Assembly: GCA_964467255.1 (NCBI GenBank)
Contig: CAYXPR010000011.1
Span: 23,830 to 87,829 of the forward strand
Length of the DNA stretch: 64,000 bases
Source of the DNA: CAYXPR01 sp964467255
Lineage (GTDB): Bacteria; Pseudomonadota; Alphaproteobacteria; Rickettsiales; RGZB01
Reading direction: 5' to 3'
Position numbers and translations under genes: made by a program. The notes below the pieces were generated by a model. That model was given only the letters and a program-made list of their open reading frames with translations, did not search any database and was not told the DNA's origin. This document shows, in pieces, positions 1-9,286 of this stretch. Every line of letters starts with the position of its first letter. Position 1 is the stretch's first letter.

Positions 1-550
1 TTTCACCCATCACAAATTGGTTACCGATAATCTGCATGGCTTTTTTTAGCGCTTCGCGGATAACTGGCTCACCTAGCCGCGAAACAAGCTTGCCAAGCGT
101 GGAGGAAACAGAGGCCTGCCGCACATCGCCAAGGTTGACAATGTTCCCTGTCAGCATCAGCCCCCATGTAGAGGCATTTACGAACACAGAGCCGCTTTTG
201 CCGAGATATTTATCCCAATCCGAATTTTTAAAACTCGCTTGAATGAGTTCATCGGCTGTGTGGCTGTCAGGTACGCGGAGCAGTGCTTCGGCGAGGCACA
301 TAATCATCACCCCTTCGTGGGTGTTGAGGCCATATTCGCGGATGAAACCTTCCACCCGAACCTTGCCTTCGGATTTGCGCGCTTTTTCCACCAGTTTTTT
401 AGCGAAAGCATAATCTTCCTGATAATTGTCGCTGATGATGGCGGCTTTTTTCACCAGTTTTTCTACCAGCGGTTTTTCAGGCACAAGGGCTTGCTTGCTG
501 ATAGAGAGCAACTGCGGGTCAAATATCAGATCATCATCTGTCTTCGGCAT
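1..550 (-). CDS. putA: Bifunctional proline dehydrogenase / P5C dehydrogenase PutA, N-terminal part (runs off window)
   Basis: The minus strand reads from an ATG at 550 to the left edge without a stop, giving about 183 residues. The segment EYGLNTHEGVMIMCLAEALL, followed by VFVNASTWGLMLTG, is typical of the N-terminal helical region before the proline dehydrogenase barrel of PutA. PutA oxidises proline to glutamate in two FAD- and NAD-dependent steps at the inner membrane face. There is no ribbon-helix-helix domain before this region, so it is probably not the self-repressing trifunctional form. The start lies one base after the stop of the upstream aldehyde dehydrogenase gene, so it is the last visible member of the operon. 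The C-terminal part cannot be assessed. Confidence 0.88.
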   Translation of the reverse strand, partial: MPKTDDDLIFDPQLLSISKQALVPEKPLVEKLVKKAAIISDNYQEDYAFAKKLVEKARKSEGKVRVEGFIREYGLNTHEGVMIMCLAEALLRVPDSHTADELIQASFKNSDWDKYLGKSGSVFVNASTWGLMLTGNIVNLGDVRQASVSSTLGKLVSRLGEPVIREALKKAMQIIGNQFVMGE

Positions 551-551
551 A

Positions 552-2087
552 TTATTCTGTATCAAACGTGATGCCTTGCGCGAGCGCAGGGCGGGTGGTG
601 CCGTAGTAAGTGGTGCTGGTTTGGCGGCGCATGTAAGCCTTCCATGAGTCAGAGCCGGATTCGCGCCCGCCGCCGGTTTCCTTCTCGCCACCGAACGCCC
701 CGCCGATTTCAGCGCCGCTGGTGCCGATATTCACGTTGGCGATGCCGCAATCGCTTTCATGTTTGAAGTATTCTGCTTCACGCAGGTCAGTGGTAAAGAT
801 GGCAGAGGAAAGACCCTGCGGCACGGCATTGTGCAGTTTCATCGCTTTTTCAAGTGAGGTATAAGGCATCACATACAAAATGGGTGCGAAGGTTTCTTTC
901 ATCACCACGGCAGTTTGCTTTGGCATAGCCACCAGTGCGGGTTCAGTATAGTAACCACCGGCAGCGCCTTTCACGCTATAGCGTTTGCCGAAATACACCG
1001 TGCCGCCTTCTTTCGCAGATTGTTTGACGGCGGCTTGCATGGCCTCAAATGAGGCTTTATCAATGAGCGGGCCGACGAGTGTTTTGGCCTCCAGCGGACT
1101 CCCGATTTTATGCGCTGCAATGCTGCCATAAGCCTTCTTGAGCTTGGCGAGCAGTGCAGAATAAATGGATTCATGTGCAAACACGCGCCGTGTGGAAGTG
1201 CAGCGCTGCCCCGCCGTGCCCACCGCGCCGAAAAGGATGGAGGGCAGTGCAAGGTTTAAATCAGCAGATGGGGTAACAATAATGGCGTTGTTGCCGCCTA
1301 GTTCTAGCAAGCATTTGCCAAAACGTTTTGCAACGGCAGGGCCAACGGCACCACCCATGCGGCAGCTGCCTGTGGCGCTTACGAGTGCGATGCGGTGGTC
1401 ATCCACCAAGGCTTCGCCAATGCTACGCTCACCAATTAGCAACAGCGAAAGGCCGGCTGGAACAGCAGTGCCCGTGTTTTTATGAAATTTAGCGGCAGCC
1501 TGAAGAAAAATAGACTGGCAGGCCAGTGCGCAGAGCGGCGTTTTTTCAGAGGGTTTCCACACCACACTATCGCCGCACACCCATGCCAGTGCAGCGTTCC
1601 ACGCCCACACGGCCACCGGGAAATTAAAGGCGCTAACAACGCCCACGGGGCCGAGCGGCAGCCAGTTTTCCTGCATCACGTGGCTAGGACGTTCAGAAGC
1701 AATAGTTAAACCATAGAGCTGGCGGGAAAGCCCAACAGCGAAGTCGCAGATATCAATCATCTCCTGCACTTCGCCGCGCCCTTCTTCGAGAATCTTCCCG
1801 CATTCAATGGTCACCAGTTGGGCAAGTATTTCTTTATGAGCGCGTAATTCTTCGCCGAGCAAGCGCACCAGTTCCCCGCGGCGCGGGGCAGGGATGTGGC
1901 GCCATGCATCAAACGCAGCGGCGGATTGCGCGATTTTTTTGTTGGCAGACGCACTGGTATCCGTCCTTACACTGGCAAGTAAACTGCCATCAATAGGCGA
2001 GTGTACTTTCAGGTTTCCGCCCGTAACTTCTTCTTTGCGTACGCCCAGCAACTGAAGAATTTTACGGGTTTTTTCTGCCAGTGACAT
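552..2087 (-). CDS. amaB: ALDH7-type aldehyde dehydrogenase (probable L-aminoadipate-semialdehyde dehydrogenase)
   Basis: This 511-residue NAD-dependent aldehyde dehydrogenase is full length for the ALDH7/antiquitin family. The catalytic Glu is in LELGGNNA (about residue 262) and the nucleophile Cys in GTAGQRCTSTRR (about 296). The C-terminal run FGGEKETGGGRESGSDSWK is characteristic of ALDH7A1-like enzymes, which oxidise alpha-aminoadipate semialdehyde to 2-aminoadipate in lysine degradation. The saccharopine dehydrogenase gene directly upstream would supply that semialdehyde, which supports the assignment. putA follows after one base. The symbol is by analogy; the enzyme could also act on betaine or other aldehydes. 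Confidence 0.88.
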   Translation of the reverse strand: MSLAEKTRKILQLLGVRKEEVTGGNLKVHSPIDGSLLASVRTDTSASANKKIAQSAAAFDAWRHIPAPRRGELVRLLGEELRAHKEILAQLVTIECGKILEEGRGEVQEMIDICDFAVGLSRQLYGLTIASERPSHVMQENWLPLGPVGVVSAFNFPVAVWAWNAALAWVCGDSVVWKPSEKTPLCALACQSIFLQAAAKFHKNTGTAVPAGLSLLLIGERSIGEALVDDHRIALVSATGSCRMGGAVGPAVAKRFGKCLLELGGNNAIIVTPSADLNLALPSILFGAVGTAGQRCTSTRRVFAHESIYSALLAKLKKAYGSIAAHKIGSPLEAKTLVGPLIDKASFEAMQAAVKQSAKEGGTVYFGKRYSVKGAAGGYYTEPALVAMPKQTAVVMKETFAPILYVMPYTSLEKAMKLHNAVPQGLSSAIFTTDLREAEYFKHESDCGIANVNIGTSGAEIGGAFGGEKETGGGRESGSDSWKAYMRRQTSTTYYGTTRPALAQGITFDTE

Positions 2088-2099
2088 AACGGCGTTCTC

Positions 2100-3203
2100 C
2101 TATGATGCGCGGGTAGGATTGTATAATTTTCCGGCCTTGGTTTTAAGAAAACTATCGAGCGGGATATCTTCCTGCCGTATAAAACCCTTGGCCGCAAGCT
2201 GATCGGAGGCAACCATTTCCACCACAGCGGCAACCGAGGCGGCGGTGGTCCATGAAATAGCGCGCCAGCGTGTACCACGAATGATTTTGGGATAATAGCT
2301 GCGCACATATTCAATGCGCTGAAGCGTATTTTTTGAAAAACCCTCCACGGCAGCGTGCACATACACCACGTCATCATCCACCGGCGGTTTGGCGTGCACC
2401 AAAATCTCGCCTGCTCTTTTACGGTCTTCACGCATCAGCAGTTCATGGAAAAAGAAGCGCATCAGTTGGCAGTGGCCGGGGTAGCGCATGGTTTTATAAT
2501 CGAGTTTATCCACGCGGCCTTTAAATGTTTCGCACATGGTGCCGAGCCCGCCGGAGGTGGTGAAGGCTTCAAGCGCCTTTCCCTCAATCACGATGGTTTC
2601 AATGTCCTGCATGGCAGGAACCATTTTAATGGTGCTATCGCGAATCACTTCACAGTCATTCAAATATTCATTCACCACACCTTCCGGCGACCAGTTAAAG
2701 GCGTATCCCAGCAGGCCTTTGGGGTGCTGCGGTAAAGCGCCCACGCGCAATTCAATGCTGCGTAATTGCGAAAACTGGTGCGTAAGATGTGTGCCCACAA
2801 TGCCGATGAATCCGGGGGCAAGGCCGCATTGCGGCGCCATGACCCCTTTCGATTTACTTGCCATTTTGCGGATGGCGTTGGTGGTGGGAACGTCTTCCGT
2901 TAGGTCAAAATAATGAATACCAGCCTTAAACGCGGCTTTGGCAACGGCAAGGTTTAAATGGTAAGGCAGGCAAGAAACAACCGCATCGCAGCCTTTCATA
3001 GCTTTTTGTAGCGAGGCGGCGTTGGTGACATTGCCTTTGATACAATGAATGGGATGTTTGGGGTTTGGCGCACTATCAAGCCCCTGCACATGAAAGCCGC
3101 CTTCTTCTAACAATATCGCTACCAGTGAGCCGACCTTGCCCATGCCGACGACGAGCACATGCTGCAATTGCCGCTTTGTTCTGGCACTAGCTTTTTTTGA
3201 CAC
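2100..3203 (-). CDS. Saccharopine dehydrogenase family protein
   Basis: This 367-residue protein has an N-terminal Rossmann nucleotide-binding motif (VLVVGMGKVGSLVA, about residues 16-29) and a saccharopine dehydrogenase C-terminal domain with APQCGLAPGFIGIVGTHL. The family converts saccharopine to glutamate plus 2-aminoadipate semialdehyde, using NAD, in the cytoplasm. The start is GTG and overlaps the end of the DUF1338 gene by 17 bases, and the ALDH7 gene follows after 12 bases, so translation is probably coupled. No lysine-ketoglutarate reductase gene is visible here. Either it lies elsewhere or this enzyme acts in a variant route. Confidence 0.85.
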   Translation of the reverse strand: MSKKASARTKRQLQHVLVVGMGKVGSLVAILLEEGGFHVQGLDSAPNPKHPIHCIKGNVTNAASLQKAMKGCDAVVSCLPYHLNLAVAKAAFKAGIHYFDLTEDVPTTNAIRKMASKSKGVMAPQCGLAPGFIGIVGTHLTHQFSQLRSIELRVGALPQHPKGLLGYAFNWSPEGVVNEYLNDCEVIRDSTIKMVPAMQDIETIVIEGKALEAFTTSGGLGTMCETFKGRVDKLDYKTMRYPGHCQLMRFFFHELLMREDRKRAGEILVHAKPPVDDDVVYVHAAVEGFSKNTLQRIEYVRSYYPKIIRGTRWRAISWTTAASVAAVVEMVASDQLAAKGFIRQEDIPLDSFLKTKAGKLYNPTRAS

Positions 3204-4134
3204 GCGTCATCTCGAATAAATTGGTGGCCTGTGCACCGAGGAAGCCTTGGTAAAGGAAGGGTTTGCCATCTGGCCCCGGAATAGGATTGCGCTCGGCCAG
3301 TTCGTAGTAAGCATAGCTCCACTCAATCGGGATGACTTTGCCTTCTGCCGTGCGGGCCTCGCAGGGGATATTGACCGCCTCGGTAGAAGATTGGCGCAGC
3401 TTCGTGCCGCGCTCGCCTTCAATTTCTGTTTTCATGGGGATGCCTTCTTTGCGGAGTGCGGCAACCGTGCCTTCAATATCACCCCATTTCGGCACATTCT
3501 GCGCATTTAAATAGGCCGTGAAATGGTTGACGGCATTGCCGTGAATCAGCGTCCACGCACCGTACTGCGATTCTTTGTTTAAGGAAACAACTGCGTCCTT
3601 AAAAGGTGGCTGCCAGGGCCGTGTAAAACAGGCGGCAAGGCCTTTTACCAGGCGATTTGCGACATCTACGGGCACGCTCTTTTTATCTTTTGCCTGATTT
3701 AGCAATGTCAGCACTTCAGCGGAGAGTGGGTCCTTTGCACCCTCGACATTTTTTTGAATCAGACTTTGAGCTTCAGCAGAAAGCCGGTTTACCTCAAGCT
3801 GGCTGATGAACACTTTGGGCAGATTTGGGTTCTCAAGATGCTCCAAATGCACGGCGTTCAGGTGTTTATCTTTAAATTCATAATTGCCACGCACGGCATA
3901 ACCTAGCGGCTCAAACAACCGCAGCATGGCAGGAATTCCGGCGGGTTGTGCGCCTGTGGGGCAATTGAGGGTGCGGAGCGCGATATGGTCATTTTGCACG
4001 GTGCCGCCGAGCGATGTAACGAGTTCAGCATATTTTCGGGCGTATGACACGCGCTGGCAGTAAGTTGACCATAGCGTATCGAATAAACGCTGCAAGATGA
4101 CGGGGTTGGAAACAGAAGAGGCACTCTGCGGCAT
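3187..4134 (-). CDS. hglS: DUF1338 family protein, probable 2-oxoadipate dioxygenase/decarboxylase (HglS-like)
   Basis: The 315-residue product shows the VOC-like DUF1338 fold signature: a His in NDHIALRTL, a second His in NHFTAYLN, and Glu residues in IEWSYAYYELAE, matching the metal ligands known in this family. HglS-type members convert 2-oxoadipate to D-2-hydroxyglutarate with Fe(II). I chose the ATG at 4134 because AGGGAG lies about 9 bases before it; an upstream start at 4191 has no such site. It is the first gene of the operon with saccharopine dehydrogenase and ALDH7, which fits the last steps of lysine breakdown. An aminotransferase for the middle step is not seen. Confidence 0.82.
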   Translation of the reverse strand: MPQSASSVSNPVILQRLFDTLWSTYCQRVSYARKYAELVTSLGGTVQNDHIALRTLNCPTGAQPAGIPAMLRLFEPLGYAVRGNYEFKDKHLNAVHLEHLENPNLPKVFISQLEVNRLSAEAQSLIQKNVEGAKDPLSAEVLTLLNQAKDKKSVPVDVANRLVKGLAACFTRPWQPPFKDAVVSLNKESQYGAWTLIHGNAVNHFTAYLNAQNVPKWGDIEGTVAALRKEGIPMKTEIEGERGTKLRQSSTEAVNIPCEARTAEGKVIPIEWSYAYYELAERNPIPGPDGKPFLYQGFLGAQATNLFEMTRVKKS

Positions 4135-4269
4135 GGTTACATACTCCCTGAATGTCGAAGGTGTCGGTATCATACAACGTCTGAAAGGCAAATTGAAGTT
4201 TTAAGCGTCATTTAGTAATTTGTTTCAGGTGCTTAAGTCCTGTATGCTGCTGATGGAAGCGAGGAGCCT

Positions 4270-4776
4270 ATGAAAAAATATACGATATCTGCGGTTTTTG
4301 TGATTGGCGTGCTGCTGTTATCAGCCCCTGTGATGGCGCAAAAGACCTATACGTTCGGCGAAAAGCAAGGCGAGGCAGTACCCACAAACTACGAAATTCA
4401 GGAGCGGCGCTTTGCCGATGTAGCCAATAAAATAGCAGATATCAGTGCGCAGATTGCGGCACTGCAAGCATCGCAGCAAAAAACCAACGAAGAGCTTGGC
4501 AAGCTGTTGCAAGCCAGCATGGCCAATCTGCAGGAAATGCAAAAATTAAATACATTAATGGCTATGCAGGCTGGAAAACCCGGCGCCGTACCCACGACAA
4601 GCGCGCCAACAGCGCCACAGCCGAATGTGGATACGCAGCGGGCGCTGACGATGGAGCTTTCACGCGGGATGCGCGAACAAGGCGAAACGATGAAGTTGAT
4701 GGTCACCATTATGAATCAGATGGCAGAAGAGCAGAAGGTGACAAACAGCCTGTTGGAATCCCTGGGCAAGAAATAA
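4270..4776 (+). CDS. Secreted coiled-coil protein, function unknown
   Basis: The 168-residue product begins with a clear signal peptide (MKKYTISAVFVIGVLLLSAP, cleavage probably after VMAQ). The mature part has heptad-like stretches rich in Ala, Gln, Leu and Met (about residues 45-95 and 125-168) with a Pro/Thr-rich linker (GAVPTTSAPTAPQP) between them. This suggests a periplasmic coiled-coil protein that oligomerises. GAGGAG-like bases (gcgaggagcct) lie before the ATG. It converges with the next minus-strand gene. I recognise no family. Confidence 0.7.
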   Translation: MKKYTISAVFVIGVLLLSAPVMAQKTYTFGEKQGEAVPTNYEIQERRFADVANKIADISAQIAALQASQQKTNEELGKLLQASMANLQEMQKLNTLMAMQAGKPGAVPTTSAPTAPQPNVDTQRALTMELSRGMREQGETMKLMVTIMNQMAEEQKVTNSLLESLGKK

Positions 4777-4785
4777 ACCCAGGAG

Positions 4786-5157
4786 CTAAATATTCCGCAA
4801 CGCTTTTTGCAGCGTTTCGTGTAAGCCGATACTGTTTTGCGATGCGGATGGCCGCTCAAATAAGGCACGAACACTGTGCGATGAACCGCCAAGCAGTGAG
4901 GCGGCCAATTGCTGCACCAGCAGGTTTTGAAGCACATTGCTATCTGAGCGCAGTTGTTGCTGGCGTTCGCGCTCTAAGCTTTGGCGGAATTCGCGCTTGA
5001 TGTTGGCGATGTCGCCTTCCAGCACATTGCTGATGAGAAGCTGTAACTGGCGGCGTGTGTCTCCCTCCAGTTCATTCAGGCGTTTTTCAGTATCTTTTTT
5101 GAGTTGTTCCAGCTCACGTTGCTGCGCGGTTATCACGGTATTGGTACGTTTTGCCAT
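4786..5157 (-). CDS. Small charged coiled-coil protein, function unknown
   Basis: This is a 123-residue cytoplasmic-looking protein. A long charged helical stretch (about residues 10-75, with QQRELEQLKKDTEKRLNELE) is followed by a Leu/Ser-rich tail. The start at 5157 follows AGGGAGG; a longer reading frame exists but would overlap the next gene. It ends just past the convergent secreted coiled-coil gene at 4776. No family is recognised; the composition suggests a structural or scaffolding role. Confidence 0.6.
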   Translation of the reverse strand: MAKRTNTVITAQQRELEQLKKDTEKRLNELEGDTRRQLQLLISNVLEGDIANIKREFRQSLERERQQQLRSDSNVLQNLLVQQLAASLLGGSSHSVRALFERPSASQNSIGLHETLQKALRNI

Positions 5158-5215
5158 ACATGCCTCCCTTAATAGACCAAGGATAGGTGATGGATGGAAA
5201 GGCCGGAAGGGTATT

Positions 5216-7129
5216 TTATTGCTTCGCGCTAAGATGTTTTTGCCAAGCAGTCTGGAAGAATTGTTTCCATTCATCTAGAATATGGCGGTTGCTGAATAGC
5301 ACAGAATCCTTGGATAAAAGAGCCTTCTCAAGCTGCGCCTTGTAATTTTTATCCTGCGCCAGCCGTAAAGCGAGGGTAACGAATTCATCAACATTACGGG
5401 CAATGGGCGCATCAGGAATACCGGCTGTTTGATATAGCATGCTGCTAAAGCGTCCGCGCATGAACTTACCCGGCAATGTGGCAACCGGCACGCCTGCGGC
5501 AAATAAAGTGCATAATGTTGTGCCCATCGAGAAATGCATCGGGTCGAGGATGGCATCCATCGCCTTGATGGTATGGATAAAATTTTCACCCTGTGCATAA
5601 GGGATGATGCGGATTCTTTTTGCGAGCGCTTCCGGCATATTTTTTGAAAAACGAGTACAGATTTGCTCTGGCCACAGGCTGGCGTGGAACATGCCGAACA
5701 GAATAATTTCAGCGGCGCTATCGGCTTTTAAAATGCGTGCAAAGACCTCATCCATATCCGGATGCACGCGGTGCAAATATACGGGGCAGGCATACAAGGT
5801 TTTGTCAGTAGGTAAACCAAGCTCCGCGCGGGATTTATACTGTGCGGGCAACTCAGGCTTTGGCGAGAACATGATGGGTATATGCTCAAATAGTACGGCC
5901 GTCTCCGTGTAGTCCTCAGCATAATTTTCTTCTTCCGCCAGCGTGGTCGAAAAGAGGTAATCCATTGTGTTGATGCCGGTGGTGATGGGGTGCCCCGCCA
6001 CTACGCACTGCACGGGTGCAAGCCGCGCGTGTGCGAGCAGATAGGTGTAAATGCTCATGCCGATATCAAGATGCACAAGGATATCGGGTTTGTGACTCGC
6101 AATCAGTCGCTGGGCCGCAGAAAGCTCTTTTGGCAAAGTGAGAAACTTGATTTTATCCCCGCGCAGCATTTCAGAAAAATGGTCTGATTTATCAGAGGCA
6201 CTGAAAACGGTGAGTTCTAAATCGGGCGATTCTTCGGCCAGCGTACGGATAATCGGTGAGAGGTATTTGCTAACTACATGCCCATAAAAATATTCCGACA
6301 CAAATGCAATACGCTTAAGTGTTGCAGGCGGTGTGGCAGTGTGTGGCGCGGTGAAATTAACGGCGGGAATGCAGGCACGGATGGTGCTTGAGAGCTGCTC
6401 CATATAAGGCTTAACGGATACGCCATAATAACTTTGGTAAAATGGGATACTGAAAATATCCTCCTGCCTGCCGTGTGAGTGTTTCGCCGCCTCTGCCAAG
6501 TTCTTAAGCGCCGCTGCGGAACATGTCATCGCTTCGGCGCCTTCGTTCGCACTTTCAATGAGTGATGGCAACAATGTTGCCTGCAAGAAATGGAGCTTAA
6601 GGGATCCATGATAGGGTGCGGCAGCTTTAAGAATTTTTTCAGCCGCAGCCGTATTTCCGAGCCTGTAATAAGCGTGGTAAGTCAGGAGCCACGCTTCGGG
6701 GTGATTGGGGCTTAAAGTGAAAGCCTTCTCGCCAGCATCAGCGGCTTTATCGAACATGAAGAGTTGGAAGTACACCCCTGAGAGTTTACTGAGCACATTT
6801 GCATCATTGGGGGCCATGTCATAGGCTTTTGTGAGTGTGTCCAGCGCCTCTTTGTCGCGCCCCAAGTCAGTCAGTATGTCTGCATGTAAAATATAGTAAG
6901 GTACCTTATGGGGGGCGAGGCGGATGGCTGTGGTGATTTTATCTGCAGCGCTGCTCGGGTTGCCAATTTTTTTCAGCAAGTGAGCGAACAGCATGTAGGC
7001 ATCGGGATTTGCGATATCCTTTTCCAGTGCCTGCTGCGTATGCGTGGCGGCGGCAGACATATCGCCCCGTTGAAGCGCTTCAAGCGCCTGTTTTACTAAG
7101 CTCATTGATTCTGCAGAAGGTGCTGACAT
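5216..7129 (-). CDS. TPR protein with O-GlcNAc-transferase-like (GT41) C-terminal domain
   Basis: The 637-residue protein has N-terminal tetratricopeptide repeats (about residues 5-200; for example the pattern AWLLTYHAYYRLGNTAAAEK). Its C-terminal half resembles the SPINDLY/OGT glycosyltransferase fold, including GHPITTGINTMDYLFSTTLA and DAILDPMHFSMGTTLCTLFA. Such proteins transfer sugars to proteins or to surface glycans. The start MSAPSAESMS at 7129 is preferred over an upstream frame that runs into the divergent aminotransferase gene. It is paralogous to the protein at 13649-15559. The acceptor is unknown. Confidence 0.78.
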   Translation of the reverse strand: MSAPSAESMSLVKQALEALQRGDMSAAATHTQQALEKDIANPDAYMLFAHLLKKIGNPSSAADKITTAIRLAPHKVPYYILHADILTDLGRDKEALDTLTKAYDMAPNDANVLSKLSGVYFQLFMFDKAADAGEKAFTLSPNHPEAWLLTYHAYYRLGNTAAAEKILKAAAPYHGSLKLHFLQATLLPSLIESANEGAEAMTCSAAALKNLAEAAKHSHGRQEDIFSIPFYQSYYGVSVKPYMEQLSSTIRACIPAVNFTAPHTATPPATLKRIAFVSEYFYGHVVSKYLSPIIRTLAEESPDLELTVFSASDKSDHFSEMLRGDKIKFLTLPKELSAAQRLIASHKPDILVHLDIGMSIYTYLLAHARLAPVQCVVAGHPITTGINTMDYLFSTTLAEEENYAEDYTETAVLFEHIPIMFSPKPELPAQYKSRAELGLPTDKTLYACPVYLHRVHPDMDEVFARILKADSAAEIILFGMFHASLWPEQICTRFSKNMPEALAKRIRIIPYAQGENFIHTIKAMDAILDPMHFSMGTTLCTLFAAGVPVATLPGKFMRGRFSSMLYQTAGIPDAPIARNVDEFVTLALRLAQDKNYKAQLEKALLSKDSVLFSNRHILDEWKQFFQTAWQKHLSAKQ

Positions 7130-7226
7130 GCCACGTATGATGGCGGATTGGGTGGCAATCTTCAACCGCGTTTCGTGCTTGACCCAATGCAGCGGTTTCA
7201 ACAGAATGGCAGCCGGAAGGAAATAT

Positions 7227-8357
7227 ATGCCCCCCAATATGATTCCCATCATGCGCCCGTTATTGCCGCAGGCAGAATTTATTATGCCTTACCTGCGCGA
7301 GATTGACCAAAATCGCTGGTATTCCAATTTCGGCCCGCTCACCATACAGCTTGAGAAAAGAATGGCAGAATTCTTCTCGCTTGAAGTAGGTCAGGTGGTT
7401 TCCATGGGCAATGGCACGGCAGGACTTACCAACACATTGCGCGCGCTGGATTTGCCGCATAACACATTTTGCATTGTGCCTTCATGGACATTTGTGGCCA
7501 CAGCAGGTGCCGCCTGTGCATGCGGACTGACGCCTTATTTTATGGATGTGAATGAAATCAGTTGGGCCCTAGAGCCGGAGATGGTGCGGAAGCAATTGAA
7601 GAATGTGCCGGGCCAAGTGAGTGTAGTGATTGTGGTTGCGCCGTTTGGCGCTCCGGTGAATACGGCCACGTGGGATGCTTTTACAGAAGAAACCGGTATT
7701 GCGGTGATTATTGATGGTGCGGCGGCATTTGATAGCGTTAGTAGCGTGGCGGAAGCAGCGGTGGGCAAAACCCCCATCATGATAAGTTTGCATGCAACCA
7801 AAGTGCTGGGCGTGGGCGAAGGCGGTTTGATACTCAGTAAAAATAGCCAGCTGATTACACGCGTGCGTGAAATGTCGAATTTCGGGTTTTCTGCTCCGCG
7901 ACTCATTGTAGTGCCGGGCACGAATGGTAAAATGAGTGAATACAGCGCCGCGATTGCGCTGGCCGCGATGGATTTGTGGCCACAAAAACGCGAGATGTGG
8001 ATGCGCCTGAAATTGCATTACATCAAAGCGCTCGAAGTGGCGGTCAGCAAGGGTATTTCCTCACCGTGGTTGGCTGAAGAATGGGTGAGTTCCACCTGCA
8101 ATGTGCGCCTGCCCGCAACAACAGCAGAATCTGTGATTAAGGCGCTGGGTGAGCGCGGAATTGAATCGCGCCAATGGTGGGTAAAGGGCTGCCACCGCCA
8201 GCCAGCCTATGCCAAATTCCCGCATGGAAAACTGGATGTAACAGAAGCGCTAGTGGACTCTGTGATTGCGCTGCCATTCTCACTGGACTTGAAAGAGCAG
8301 GAAATTAATTACATCACGCAGAATCTGGCTGAAGTTATCAGCAGCCAGAAAGCCTAG
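7227..8357 (+). CDS. DegT/DnrJ/EryC1/StrS-family PLP sugar aminotransferase
   Basis: This 376-residue protein has the PLP-binding lysine in SLHATKVLGVGEGG (about residue 192) and the family segments GNGTAGL and VIIDGAAAFD. Members convert nucleotide-linked keto-sugars to amino-sugars for O-antigen or capsule precursors in the cytoplasm. The start at 7227 follows GGAAGGAAATAT, a good ribosome site; an upstream ATG at 7128 would overlap the divergent TPR gene start. The end overlaps the convergent beta-propeller gene by 4 bases. Confidence 0.87.
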   Translation: MPPNMIPIMRPLLPQAEFIMPYLREIDQNRWYSNFGPLTIQLEKRMAEFFSLEVGQVVSMGNGTAGLTNTLRALDLPHNTFCIVPSWTFVATAGAACACGLTPYFMDVNEISWALEPEMVRKQLKNVPGQVSVVIVVAPFGAPVNTATWDAFTEETGIAVIIDGAAAFDSVSSVAEAAVGKTPIMISLHATKVLGVGEGGLILSKNSQLITRVREMSNFGFSAPRLIVVPGTNGKMSEYSAAIALAAMDLWPQKREMWMRLKLHYIKALEVAVSKGISSPWLAEEWVSSTCNVRLPATTAESVIKALGERGIESRQWWVKGCHRQPAYAKFPHGKLDVTEALVDSVIALPFSLDLKEQEINYITQNLAEVISSQKA

Positions 8358-9286
8358 CTCTTAGATTCCCACCTTGCGACGCCAATGCCGGTTTGGCCGA
8401 AGCCATTACCATTATAAAACAGATAAAGAGTGCCGCTCACACTCAGTGCATTGGGGTAAGCCAGCATGGTGCTATCCCAGCCTGCGCCTGATTTTTCAAT
8501 ACCGCTTTTATCGTCCATGCGGTTCCATTTTTTGCCATCCGCAGATTCGGCGTAACCGATGCGATAGCTATCAGCGCCATCACGAAAATCGAGGCTGCCA
8601 CGGAAGCTGTACCACATGCGGTATAGCTTGCCTTCTTTCACAAGAGTGGGGCGGACGTTCGCTTCTTTTTCATCGCGCGGTACAATGCAGGAAAGATTAT
8701 CGCGCTGCCACGTCATGCCGTCTTTCGATTCAGCATATTTGATATGGTAGAGCGATTCCGGCTTGCCATTTACGTCAATCCAGCCCGTGCCGGAACCGTA
8801 CCACATGCGCCACAGGCCGTTTTCATGCATCACGCAGGGGGAAATGGCAAAATAAGGTTCTGCTGCGTTGCGGTCGACAATTGGGCCCAGAAAAGGCCGC
8901 TTAAAACTTTTGCCATCATCCTCACTTACAGCAACACCGATAGCGTTGCTGTAAGGCACGGTGATACGCAGATTGTAACCGACATAATATAAAAATACGG
9001 TTTTACCGACCTTCAGCACTGAGCCGGGTAATGTCCCGCTATCGTCAAACGTGCCGAGTGCTTCAGGTTCTAACACGGGTTTATCGTGGGTGTAGATGAC
9101 TTTTGTGGGGTCTGCCGCGCTCACATCAAAATAGCTGGTGCGGCTTTTGCCGTCGTGCCCGCGGGCACAATAAAACACGCGAATCACATTACCCAGCAGC
9201 AGCGCCGTTGGCAGCATGGCATGGGATTTCACCCACGGCAAATTCGTGTTCGGCTCAAAGATGCAGCCAAGTTTTTCCCATGCCAT
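8354..9286 (-). CDS. Beta-propeller glycosidase-like protein (GH43/GH130-type fold)
   Basis: The 310-residue protein has repeated blades of the type WRMWYGSGTGW, YRMWYSFRGSL and LYLFYNGNGFGQTG, typical of five-bladed propellers of glycoside hydrolases and phosphorylases. No signal peptide is seen, so it probably acts in the cytoplasm. The start MAWEKLG at 9286 overlaps the stop of the upstream acetyltransferase as TAATG, so translation is coupled. It lies in a glycan gene cluster; the substrate cannot be inferred, and the catalytic acids were not confirmed. Confidence 0.75.
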   Translation of the reverse strand: MAWEKLGCIFEPNTNLPWVKSHAMLPTALLLGNVIRVFYCARGHDGKSRTSYFDVSAADPTKVIYTHDKPVLEPEALGTFDDSGTLPGSVLKVGKTVFLYYVGYNLRITVPYSNAIGVAVSEDDGKSFKRPFLGPIVDRNAAEPYFAISPCVMHENGLWRMWYGSGTGWIDVNGKPESLYHIKYAESKDGMTWQRDNLSCIVPRDEKEANVRPTLVKEGKLYRMWYSFRGSLDFRDGADSYRIGYAESADGKKWNRMDDKSGIEKSGAGWDSTMLAYPNALSVSGTLYLFYNGNGFGQTGIGVARWESKS

